Below are positions 1 to 7,037 of a DNA stretch of 50,038 nucleotides, piece by piece. Below the pieces are notes generated by a model. The model saw nothing but the letters and a program-made list of their open reading frames with translations. It searched no databases and was not told the origin of the DNA. Origin of the DNA: an uncultured Spirochaetaceae bacterium. Its GTDB lineage: Bacteria; Spirochaetota; Spirochaetia; Treponematales; Treponemataceae. The stretch is taken from positions 102,024 to 152,061 of the forward strand of contig CADANN010000001.1 in the NCBI GenBank assembly GCA_902789325.1, read 5' to 3'. Positions within the stretch are counted from its first letter, which is position 1; each line of letters starts with the position of its first letter. The position numbers and the translations under genes are program-made.

Positions 1-691
1 CAGTCCTGAAGCCAGCCATCATGAAGAAGGTCCGGGACAGAATGAAATTGACTTCCACTATTCTGATGCACTTACAGCAGCTGACAATGTTGCAACCTTC
101 AAATGGATTGTAAATACTAAGGCTTCAAGCAATGGCTTGTATGCAGACTTTTCTCCAAAACCAATTGCAGGTGAAGCTGGAAATGGAATGCACATAAATA
201 TTTCTTATCGCAAAGCACTTGGTGTAAATACAGATGATTCACAGAATTTATTGCCATATATTCTTGGTGGAATTCTAAAGTACATAGACGAAATGACTTA
301 CTTCCTGAACCCTGCAGATAATTCATATAATCGTTTAGGTTCAAGCAAGGCTCCTGAATATATTTCCTGGGGAAAAGAAAACCGCTCTACCCTGATTCGT
401 CTGCCTTCAAGCCAGGGCACACAGAGACTTGAGCTTCGATCTCCAGATCCTCTCTGTAATCCTTATATTGCACTCACACTTTTGATAAATGCTGCAATTG
501 AAGGAATCAAAAATAAGCTTGAACCACCTGCTGCAGTTGAAGAAAATCTTTTTGATGAAAGCATTACAAAACAGACAACGCTCAAAGCTCTTCCAAAATC
601 TTTGGCAGAAGCAAAGCGCATTGCCGAAAACAGTGAGTTTATAAAATCAACATTAGGGCTGGTAATTGAACCAGTAGAAACTAACCGCTGA
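1..691 (+). CDS. glnA: Glutamine synthetase, type I, C-terminal part (5' end outside window)
   Basis: Makes glutamine from glutamate, ammonia and ATP in the cytoplasm. The reading frame is open from base 2, so the gene starts upstream of the window. Visible type I motifs are SHHEEGPGQNEIDF near the left edge, the DALTAADN stretch, the ATP-site motif FSPKPIAGEAGNGMHIN, and RLPSSQGTQRLELRSPDP. The product ends at STLGLVIEPVETNR. From knowledge of the family, about 30 more residues are expected here, forming the C-terminal helix that links the two hexameric rings, so this protein looks short. The last residues resemble the peptide encoded by a common palindromic repeat. An ANTAR regulator follows eight bases later. 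Identity is very secure; the meaning of the short end is inference. Confidence 0.93.
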   Translation, partial: SPEASHHEEGPGQNEIDFHYSDALTAADNVATFKWIVNTKASSNGLYADFSPKPIAGEAGNGMHINISYRKALGVNTDDSQNLLPYILGGILKYIDEMTYFLNPADNSYNRLGSSKAPEYISWGKENRSTLIRLPSSQGTQRLELRSPDPLCNPYIALTLLINAAIEGIKNKLEPPAAVEENLFDESITKQTTLKALPKSLAEAKRIAENSEFIKSTLGLVIEPVETNR

Positions 692-699
692 GGATTTTG

Positions 700-1269
700 A
701 TGGAAGCAGAAAGTCACAGCGTACTTTTAGTTTCACGCGATAATAAGATTATTACTCAAATCTCCGCATTTCTTGTACCACCGTTATTTGATCTAACGAC
801 AACTACAGACTTTAACGAAGCACGTCGACTCGCAACAGAACGAACCTTCAATATTATTATTGCAGATTCTGGAGACGGCTATGATACAGATTTTGCCATA
901 AATATTGCAGACTCCTACTCTACCGTACTCCTGCTTGTTCCTAACGAGCATTTTGATGAAATATCTTATCGTGTAGAAGGCTATGGTATTCTTACAGCAA
1001 CAAAGCCTTTTGAACCATTTTATTTTTATAATATGGTCAAAATTGCAATTGCAGTTCAATATAAGGTTCAGATTCTTTCAAGCCAGACAATAAAGCTTAA
1101 GAATAAGATGGAAGAAATCCGAATTGTAAATAGAGCAAAATTGCTTTTGATTGAACATCTTAAAATGACAGAAGCCGAAGCCCATCGCTACCTGGAAAAA
1201 GAAGCTATGGACCGCGGCCTCAAGCGAATTGCTCTTGCTCAGGAAGTTATTAAAACTTACGAGAATTAG
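700..1269 (+). CDS. ANTAR-domain response regulator, glnA-linked
   Basis: A 189-residue cytoplasmic regulator. Residues about 1-115 form a receiver-like domain (VLLVSRDN at the start, IIIADSGDG around the usual phospho-acceptor Asp, and ATKPF with the conserved Lys). A coiled linker (KLKNKMEEIRIVNRAK) leads to an ANTAR RNA-binding domain at about 135-185 (LLIEHLKMTEAEAHRYLEKE, then AMDRG). ANTAR proteins bind paired hairpins in nascent mRNA and prevent termination. Clostridial regulators beside glnA have a very similar linker and ANTAR sequence, so a role in nitrogen control is inferred. The ATG at 700 is chosen over a TTG at 697 because GAGG lies at 690-693. The stop overlaps the convergent ecfT stop. 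Its RNA target is probably in the glnA leader, outside the window. Confidence 0.85.
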   Translation: MEAESHSVLLVSRDNKIITQISAFLVPPLFDLTTTTDFNEARRLATERTFNIIIADSGDGYDTDFAINIADSYSTVLLLVPNEHFDEISYRVEGYGILTATKPFEPFYFYNMVKIAIAVQYKVQILSSQTIKLKNKMEEIRIVNRAKLLLIEHLKMTEAEAHRYLEKEAMDRGLKRIALAQEVIKTYEN

Positions 1270-2045
1270 AAAATAATTCCAGCTGCAAGAAGTGCTCCAG
1301 AAATCAAAATGAAAATAATGTCTCTTGCTTTTACAGGATAAGTCTTTGTACAACTCTTTCTTGTACGAAGATAAAATCCACGAAGTTCTGCAGCAGTTGC
1401 AGTAGATTCAATTTTTCTAACAGAAGAAATCAGCAGAGGAAAACACAAGGGCAGAATCATACCAAATTTCTTAAATGGATTTTTGATTTCAAAATCAACA
1501 CCGCGTGCTTTCTGGGATTCAATTATTCCACTCATTTCAGAAGAAAAAACTGGAATAAAACGAATTGCACTTGTAAATGTAAATGCATACTTATAAGGAA
1601 TATGCAAAACAGTAACAAGGGTATTTGAAAGATCATTCAAATTTGTAACTGAAATCAATATAGAAAGTGGTAGTGTTGCGCCCATAAGTCTCAAAACCAG
1701 AAGCAAACCTTTTTGAACTGCAACATCTGTAATTGCAAAACCGCCGATTGAAAATATAGCGTTCCCACTTCTTATCGCAAGCAATTGCAAAATAAAAAGA
1801 AAAACCGACATTTTAAACAATCCCTTTAAAATCCCAAGGGTTCTAAGTAGAAGTCCATTCTTCTCTTTTCCGCCGTTACCAATCACAGCAATAAGAATAT
1901 TAAAAACAATTACTCCAAGTAAAAAGAAATAATTTGATGAACAGAAGGCTGATGCACAAATTAAAATTGAAGCAAAAATTTTTACAAGTGGATGCATTTT
2001 ATGAAATACAGAATTTCCATGTAGATAATCTAAAAAGCCTTTCAT
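1266..2045 (-). CDS. ecfT: Energy-coupling factor transporter transmembrane subunit EcfT
   Basis: A 259-residue membrane scaffold of an ECF vitamin or amino acid importer. It couples the two ATPases to the substrate-binding S component. Several hydrophobic segments are followed by the two short Ala-Arg-Gly-type coupling motifs of the CbiQ/EcfT family, ESQKARGVDFE and TAAELRGFY, which contact the ATPase grooves. Its start codon overlaps the stop of the upstream ATPase gene, which indicates translational coupling. It is last in the operon S component-ecfA-ecfA-ecfT. The 3' end overlaps the convergent ANTAR gene by four bases and I see no terminator between them. Confidence 0.88.
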   Translation of the reverse strand: MKGFLDYLHGNSVFHKMHPLVKIFASILICASAFCSSNYFFLLGVIVFNILIAVIGNGGKEKNGLLLRTLGILKGLFKMSVFLFILQLLAIRSGNAIFSIGGFAITDVAVQKGLLLVLRLMGATLPLSILISVTNLNDLSNTLVTVLHIPYKYAFTFTSAIRFIPVFSSEMSGIIESQKARGVDFEIKNPFKKFGMILPLCFPLLISSVRKIESTATAAELRGFYLRTRKSCTKTYPVKARDIIFILISGALLAAGIIF

Positions 2046-2863
2046 TATTTGGCCTCCTTAATTTTTGCAATCATTTCTTCAACTGTAAATACATTCTTAA
2101 AATCTCCAGCACCTGCTTCATTCAAAAGCATTGCTGTCTGAGCAATCTGAGGAGGAAGAAGTCTTGCCTTATTCAGTAATTCTTTATTTCCAAGAACATC
2201 ACGAGTTGCTCCCTGTGCAAGAATCTCGCCCCTGTTCATAACAATTACTTGTTTTGCAAAATCAAGAACAACTTCCATATCATGACATACCATAACAACT
2301 GTTGTTCCAGCTGCGTTTAAGGCACGGATTTTTTCCATTACTTCCATACACTCACGATAATCAAGACCAGTTGTTGGTTCATCAAGAATCAAAATCTCCG
2401 GATTAAGTGCAATAAGACAGGCAAGGCAAAGCCTCTGACGCTGACCTCGGCTCATATTAAATGGTTCTGTGTCACCGTTAAATCCAAATTCCTGAATTGT
2501 CTTTTCAACCCGTTCTTCTATTTCTTCTTTTGGAACCTTATTATTTTTCAAACTAAAAGCAATTTCTTCACTAACCGTTGCACAGCAAATCTGTCTGTCC
2601 GGATTCTGAAACAAAAAGCCTATATGTTTAGCTAAATCGCTTACTTTTCTATTTTTTGTATTTTCACCAAGCACAAAAACATCACCACTGCTTGGTTTTA
2701 ATAATCCATTACTCAGTTTTGAAAAAGTTGATTTACCTGCACCATTAGAGCCGGTAATTGCAATAAAAGCCCCTTTTTCAATCTGAACATTTAAATCTTT
2801 TACATTTGCAGTTTCGTTATAAGAAAAAAATACGTTCTTAAACTCAAGTACAGTTTCACTCAT
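2045..2863 (-). CDS. ecfA: ECF transporter ATPase (first of two)
   Basis: A 272-residue ABC ATPase that powers the ECF importer from the cytoplasmic face. It has Walker A GSNGAGKST (about residues 39-47), a Q-loop at FLFQNPDRQICCATVSEE, Walker B ILILDEPTTGLD and the switch His in VMVCHDME. FQNPD is typical of the EcfA branch. The ABC signature is NMSRGQRQRL instead of the usual LSGGQ, with Arg in place of the first Gly. The ATPase next door has a standard LSGGQ, so the pair may be asymmetric as in other EcfA/EcfA' heterodimers. The start has GGGGA upstream and lies four bases after the previous gene. Confidence 0.88.
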   Translation of the reverse strand: MSETVLEFKNVFFSYNETANVKDLNVQIEKGAFIAITGSNGAGKSTFSKLSNGLLKPSSGDVFVLGENTKNRKVSDLAKHIGFLFQNPDRQICCATVSEEIAFSLKNNKVPKEEIEERVEKTIQEFGFNGDTEPFNMSRGQRQRLCLACLIALNPEILILDEPTTGLDYRECMEVMEKIRALNAAGTTVVMVCHDMEVVLDFAKQVIVMNRGEILAQGATRDVLGNKELLNKARLLPPQIAQTAMLLNEAGAGDFKNVFTVEEMIAKIKEAK

Positions 2864-2867
2864 TTTC

Positions 2868-3746
2868 TTATCCCCTTACCACAGATTTTTTACCAATACA
2901 TTTTTCTACAAAAACTGCTGCCTCTTTTGCATCCAGACAGATTCTATCTTCTTTTGTAAAGGATGCCGGCACAAGTCCTTCATCTACCATTTTTCCAGTA
3001 AGGGTAAGAACTCGAGGACAGTTAATTCCTGCCTCTTCCATTTCTTTTTGATGTGTAAGGGTACTTCTGATTTCCCCGTAATGAACACAATTTCCTTTTT
3101 CCAGAACAATCAGCTTTTTAACATATTCACAAAGCAGCATGATTTTCTGTTCTGCAATTACAACTGTAATTCCCTTTTCTTCATTCAGTTTTTTAAGCAA
3201 TGAAAAAATCTGAACTGATGAAGCCGGATCAAGTTCTCCTGTAGGTTCATCAAGAACCAAAATATCCGGTTCAATTGCAAGAATTGCTGCAATCACTACT
3301 TTTTGTTTTTGGCCGCCACTCAAAGAAGAAATTTCTCTGTGGCGAAGTTCAGTTATTCCCAAATCTTCAAGAGCAGAAGAAATACGACTTTCAATCTGAT
3401 CCTGTGGAACACCAAAGTTTTCCAACCCGAACATAATTTCTTCTTCAACAAAAGAACTTACGAGCTGGCTCTCAATATCCTGAAATACAGAACCAACCTT
3501 AAGTGCAAGTGTACTTGTATTTGTATCAAAGGTATCTGTTCCATCAATTTTTACACTACCATAAAAGTCTCCACGATAGTGATGAGGAATAAGAGCATTC
3601 ATGCAGTTACACAAAGTTGTTTTTCCAGCTCCTGATTCCCCGATGATTCCTACAAAATCACCTTTTTCAATTACAAGTGAAATATTTGTCAGGGCATTCT
3701 CCTTTGCACCTGCATACTTAAAAGTTAATTCCTGTATCTCGATCAT
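2868..3746 (-). CDS. ecfA: ECF transporter ATPase (second of two)
   Basis: A 292-residue ABC ATPase and partner of the neighbouring ATPase in the ECF complex. It has Walker A GESGAGKTT (about residues 36-44), a Q-loop at SVFQDIESQLVSSFVEEE, signature SSLSGGQKQKV, Walker B ILVLDEPTGELDP and a degenerate switch region VVIAEQKI, where the usual His is Gln. The SQLV segment after the Q-loop is common in EcfA proteins. Between this gene and the S-component gene lies a palindromic repeat at 3768-3796, so the operon is not as tight here as elsewhere. Confidence 0.88.
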   Translation of the reverse strand: MIEIQELTFKYAGAKENALTNISLVIEKGDFVGIIGESGAGKTTLCNCMNALIPHHYRGDFYGSVKIDGTDTFDTNTSTLALKVGSVFQDIESQLVSSFVEEEIMFGLENFGVPQDQIESRISSALEDLGITELRHREISSLSGGQKQKVVIAAILAIEPDILVLDEPTGELDPASSVQIFSLLKKLNEEKGITVVIAEQKIMLLCEYVKKLIVLEKGNCVHYGEIRSTLTHQKEMEEAGINCPRVLTLTGKMVDEGLVPASFTKEDRICLDAKEAAVFVEKCIGKKSVVRG

Positions 3747-3767
3747 TTTGATTTCCTATTACGAAAT

Positions 3768-3796
3768 GTCATTCCCCGGCTTGACCGGGGAATCTC
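3768..3796. repeat. Palindromic repeat, CCCCGG family, inside the ECF operon
   Basis: ATTCCCCGG (3771-3779), a five-base loop, then CCGGGGAAT (3785-3793). It fills most of the spacer between the S-component stop and the next gene. The same core recurs at 9660-9682 inside earP, including the flanking TGTC before ATT. This marks it as a dispersed repeat rather than a local hairpin. It could also act as an RNA stem-loop that adjusts expression within the operon. Confidence 0.75.
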
Positions 3797-4369
3797 TTAT
3801 GCAACCTGCTCTTCTTTTTCTTCAACAATTGGCTTTTTCAAAACTTTCATCAAAGGAACATAAAGTGCACCAACGATGATAGAGTTCAAAGTTGCTGTAC
3901 CAAGAACGATAGGTACATAAGCAGCCATTGCAGATGGATCAGATTTGATTACAACAAACAGAAGGACAACGTAAAGTCCACCAGAAATTACAGTACTAAC
4001 AAAAGTACTTACAACATCAAATGCAATTCTTGAACTCTTTTTCTTAGCTGGAATCAAAATCAAAAGTCCCATAGCCAAAGCACCAGCAAGCTCAGAAGCA
4101 AAGTTCAAATATGGAGTACCTGGGAAGAACTGACAGATTGCACCAGCAAGAAGTCCAATGATAATGCTGTAATATACCTTTGGTCTGATAAGAACAATTG
4201 CCATACAGTACATAGCAATAATAAAGTTTGGCTTCATTCCAAAAAAGTTAATAAATGTACCGGCAAAAAACTTAAGTACGGCACCCGCAGCAAGAAGAAC
4301 AGCAGTAAGGAGTAAATCCTGAAGGCTGATTCCTTTTTTCTCTGATTCTTTCAATTCTCTTTTTTCCAT
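3797..4369 (-). CDS. ECF transporter S component, TrpP-like (probable tryptophan uptake)
   Basis: A 190-residue integral membrane protein with about five to six hydrophobic segments. The stretch TFINFFGMKPNFIIAMYCMA followed by a second segment and FFPGTPYLNF resembles the TrpP family of tryptophan transporters (typical pattern GMKPDF and FPGG). The cytoplasmic ends are charged. It binds substrate in the membrane and works with EcfT and the EcfA pair encoded directly downstream, so this looks like a dedicated ECF cassette. GAGGAG lies nine bases before the ATG. The family match is from memory; tryptophan as substrate is inference. Confidence 0.75.
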   Translation of the reverse strand: MEKRELKESEKKGISLQDLLLTAVLLAAGAVLKFFAGTFINFFGMKPNFIIAMYCMAIVLIRPKVYYSIIIGLLAGAICQFFPGTPYLNFASELAGALAMGLLILIPAKKKSSRIAFDVVSTFVSTVISGGLYVVLLFVVIKSDPSAMAAYVPIVLGTATLNSIIVGALYVPLMKVLKKPIVEEKEEQVA

Positions 4370-4405
4370 TTTATTTCTCCTCGTAAGAAGTATTCACTCC
4401 TTTTG

Positions 4406-4461
4406 TTATGTTACTACAGATAGTAACATAAACCAATGTTTCTGTCAACAGAAACATTGGT
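4406..4461 (-). promoter_or_regulatory. Promoter of the ECF operon with two perfect palindromes
   Basis: On the minus strand TTGACA (4443-4448), a 17-base spacer and TACTAT (4420-4425) form a near-consensus promoter. The -10 lies in a perfect palindrome with 11-base arms and a 4-base centre (4406-4431, arms TTATGTTACTA/TAGTAACATAA). The -35 lies in a second perfect palindrome with 14-base arms and a 2-base centre (4432-4461, arm ACCAATGTTTCTGT). The half-site ATGTTACTAT recurs on the same strand around 4545-4553. This strongly suggests repressor binding. The repressor is unknown, and the site does not match the known TrpR operator. Confidence 0.75.
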
Positions 4462-4468
4462 AAAGAAC

Positions 4469-4538
4469 CCATTTTTTTTCACAAAAAAATGGCAAGGGCG
4501 GTTGAAGCTGTCGCTTCATTAGGGCAAATCCGCCCTTG
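4469..4538. other. Noncoding structured stretch with nested inverted repeats
   Basis: The region between the ECF operon and rpsU (4370-4662) holds no gene. Apart from the two promoters it contains CCA followed by a T run facing an A run and TGG (4469-4492). Next comes a nested hairpin whose outer arms are CAAGGGCGG (4493-4501) and CCGCCCTTG (4530-4538), with an inner TGAAGC/GCTTCA stem (4503-4518). It could be a degenerate mobile palindromic unit or a folded leader made from an upstream promoter. No known riboswitch is recognised. Confidence 0.55.
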
Positions 4539-4588
4539 TGTCAATAGTAACATCTAAATTTAAATTACGATTTCTTTGATTTCTAGTA

Positions 4589-4617
4589 TTGATTTAAAGC
4601 AAAATATTGTATATATT
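4589..4617 (+). promoter_or_regulatory. Probable rpsU promoter
   Basis: TTGATT (4589-4594), a 17-base spacer and TATATT (4612-4617) give a good sigma-70 type promoter. It leaves a leader of about 40 bases before rpsU, with AAAGGAGGTGA at 4645-4655. Confidence 0.55.
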
Positions 4618-4662
4618 TATGTTCTATTATCGGAACCACCGAAAAAAGGAGGTGAATACAGT

Positions 4663-4869
4663 ATGGCAACAATCATGGTTGATGATTCAGAGAACCTTGA
4701 AAAAGCAATCAAACGCTTTAAGCGCATGGTTGAAAAAGAAGGCATTATCCGCGAATACAAAAAGCGTGAATACTTCGAAAAACCGTCTGCTACCCTCCAC
4801 CAGAAGAAGACAACTCTCGAGAGAAAGCTTCTTAACAAGAGACGTAAGACAGAAAAGAAGGACTATTAA
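4663..4869 (+). CDS. rpsU: 30S ribosomal protein S21
   Basis: A 68-residue basic protein of the small ribosomal subunit. The N-terminus [20 protein letters not shown] and the following [19 protein letters not shown] match the S21 family closely, and the tail is Lys/Arg-rich as usual. The ATG at 4663 is chosen because AAAGGAGGTGA sits just upstream (4645-4655) and family members start here. It is monocistronic, with its own promoter and a strong terminator after the stop. Confidence 0.95.
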   Translation: MATIMVDDSENLEKAIKRFKRMVEKEGIIREYKKREYFEKPSATLHQKKTTLERKLLNKRRKTEKKDY

Positions 4870-4883
4870 TCTAGTTCTTTCAT

Positions 4884-4914
4884 AAAAAAAGCCCGGCTAA
4901 TAACCGGGCTTTAT
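4884..4914. terminator. Bidirectional terminator between rpsU and the chemoreceptor gene
   Basis: An A run, then AAGCCCGG, a seven-base loop and CCGGGCTT followed by T residues. The stem lies between convergent genes, so it can stop transcription from both rpsU and the oppA-mcp operon. Confidence 0.85.
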
Positions 4915-4918
4915 CATT

Positions 4919-7015
4919 TTAAACCTTAAACAAATCAATCTGGCCGCCAATCTGTTCAACGGCCGAAGTAACGCTATCCGCAATCTCAGACAGCGAATTA
5001 CTTGTTTCCTTGATATCTCCGGCACTCTGTGAAATCTTATCCATACTTTCACGAATTACACCAGTTGTATTACGTAACTGATCAATCTCTGAAAGAATAG
5101 ACTTGTTTCCTTCTGCCATTTCATGCGAAGCAGCCCTAACCTCACTTGTATTATCATTCATAAGCTTAAGAGCATCACCAATCTGTTTTGAGCCTTCCTG
5201 CTGTTCTTCCATAGCTCCTTTGATCTGAAGAACAAGCTGCTGCGTCTGCGTAATAGAATTACTTACTTCCACAAACATATCTGTAGAAGCCTGCGATGCA
5301 TTTACTACATCATTAATAGAACCTTCAATCTTCAAAAGCTCTTCACGAATAGTCTTAGACTGAGCACTCGATGTTTCTGAAAGTTTACGAATTTCATCTG
5401 CAACAACACTAAAGCCCTTACCAGCTTCGCCTGCATGAGCCGCCTCAATAGCCGCATTCATCGCAAGAAGGTTCGTCTGCCCCGCAATATCACTGATTGT
5501 TTTATTTGCTGTCTGCAATGCTTTAGACTGTTCTTCAATATTACGAATCCTTTCATTTACATCATTCTGCCTCTGAATACCTTCTTCTGTATTCTGAATC
5601 AGAGAATCAAAAGACTTAGCCATATATCCGACAGAGTTATTAACACTACTGATGTTTCCAATCATCTCTTCTACAGCAGCACTAGCTTCTACTACTCCAC
5701 TCGACTGTGTCTCAATCATATTTTCAAGAGACTGTATATTCTGCGAAATCTCTTCTACCGCACTTACAGTTTGAGAAACACTGTCTGCCTGATTCTGAAC
5801 CTGTGAGCCGATATCACTCAAATCTCCAATAATAGCTTCGATTGAACGTCCATTCTCTTCAATACGCTTCTGCAAACCAATATTTACGTCTCCAAGAATC
5901 TCTTTTGAATCCTTTACACCACCAATAATTGTGCGGAGTTTATCCATAAAGGCATTAAAGCCATCTCCAAGAGCACCTATTTCATTATTACTCTTTACAA
6001 CAATCTGCTGTGTCAAATCAGCATCGCCACTTGCAATTTCGTGAATAGATTCGCGTACAACTTTAAGAGGTTTTACAGCGGCAATCATCATCAATGAACA
6101 AACTACAGAAATTATAACTCCAATAAGGGCTGTAATAATGATAATCATAGTCTTCATTTTATCGCCAACCGCTTCAATCTGCTTCTGTGGAATTGTCAAA
6201 ATGGCAGACCATGGAGTGCCCTGAACAGGAACATAAGAAGCAAAGGTTAAAACACCATTAGGATCTTTATAATAGCCTTCGCCAGATTTACCTGCACAAG
6301 CCTGAGATGCAATAACATCAAGTCCAGAATAACCGGCTTTATCACTATATGAAAGGTCCATATATTTACTTACACCACGGATATGAGAAATAAGTACTCC
6401 ATTTGAGCCGACAAGAATTGCCTTTCCATCACGCCCCATAGAAAGCTCACCAACCATCTTATCAATTTCATCAAGCTTTACAGCACCGGCAAAAACTCCA
6501 ATAAGACTGCCACTCGCATTATAAGCCGGACGCGCAATATAATAGCAGACTGTACCATCAAGCTGGAAATCAATATCAGAAACATAAGTTTTCTTTTTAT
6601 CATTCATAATAGAACGGAAAAATGGCTTGGAAATTACAGTCAGGATTTTTCCATCACTTGCGTAACCAACACCATCAGGGCTACAGAACATTACATAATT
6701 AAACAACGGATTTCTTATATTCTCATGCGACAAAAGCCAGCTGATTATTTCGTTTTTATTTCCTGCTTTAGTAACATCATTATCAGAATAAATTCGAAGG
6801 TCATTAACAAGAACTTCATTCCAATACTGGATTTTTCCGGCATCTTCGGCAATTACCTTTTCACTAAAATCTGAATAATCTCTTTGAGAAGATGATTTTA
6901 CGCTCTTTACAATAAAAATACACAATAGTACAAAGAACACAGCCAGGATTGCAAGAATGTATAGTGAGAACTGCATTGCCAGATGACCATATTTTTTCTT
7001 ATTCATTTCTTCCAT
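4919..7015 (-). CDS. Methyl-accepting chemotaxis protein with periplasmic Cache-type sensor
   Basis: A 698-residue inner-membrane chemoreceptor. It has a transmembrane helix at about 13-35, a periplasmic region of about 240 residues with dCache character (for example [22 protein letters not shown]), and a second helix near 285-310. A HAMP domain follows ([20 protein letters not shown]), then a long methyl-accepting coiled coil. The signalling tip [19 protein letters not shown], then IRKLSETSS, is clear and contacts CheA/CheW. There is no CheR-docking pentapeptide at the C-terminus. It is co-transcribed with an orphan peptide-binding lipoprotein 22 bases upstream, so peptides or amino acids are possible attractants. 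The ligand is not readable from sequence. Confidence 0.93.
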   Translation of the reverse strand: MEEMNKKKYGHLAMQFSLYILAILAVFFVLLCIFIVKSVKSSSQRDYSDFSEKVIAEDAGKIQYWNEVLVNDLRIYSDNDVTKAGNKNEIISWLLSHENIRNPLFNYVMFCSPDGVGYASDGKILTVISKPFFRSIMNDKKKTYVSDIDFQLDGTVCYYIARPAYNASGSLIGVFAGAVKLDEIDKMVGELSMGRDGKAILVGSNGVLISHIRGVSKYMDLSYSDKAGYSGLDVIASQACAGKSGEGYYKDPNGVLTFASYVPVQGTPWSAILTIPQKQIEAVGDKMKTMIIIITALIGVIISVVCSLMMIAAVKPLKVVRESIHEIASGDADLTQQIVVKSNNEIGALGDGFNAFMDKLRTIIGGVKDSKEILGDVNIGLQKRIEENGRSIEAIIGDLSDIGSQVQNQADSVSQTVSAVEEISQNIQSLENMIETQSSGVVEASAAVEEMIGNISSVNNSVGYMAKSFDSLIQNTEEGIQRQNDVNERIRNIEEQSKALQTANKTISDIAGQTNLLAMNAAIEAAHAGEAGKGFSVVADEIRKLSETSSAQSKTIREELLKIEGSINDVVNASQASTDMFVEVSNSITQTQQLVLQIKGAMEEQQEGSKQIGDALKLMNDNTSEVRAASHEMAEGNKSILSEIDQLRNTTGVIRESMDKISQSAGDIKETSNSLSEIADSVTSAVEQIGGQIDLFKV

Positions 7016-7037
7016 AAACTATACTCCTCTAAAATCC

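Noticed and set aside
4375..4402. Leader peptide before the TrpP-like gene (a GTG followed by about eight codons)
   Set aside because: The AAGGAG lies directly against the GTG, too close to work, and there is no Trp codon.
4406..4431. TrpR operator
   Set aside because: The half-site TATGTTACTA does not match the known ACTAG-type TrpR half-site, so only an unidentified repressor is proposed.
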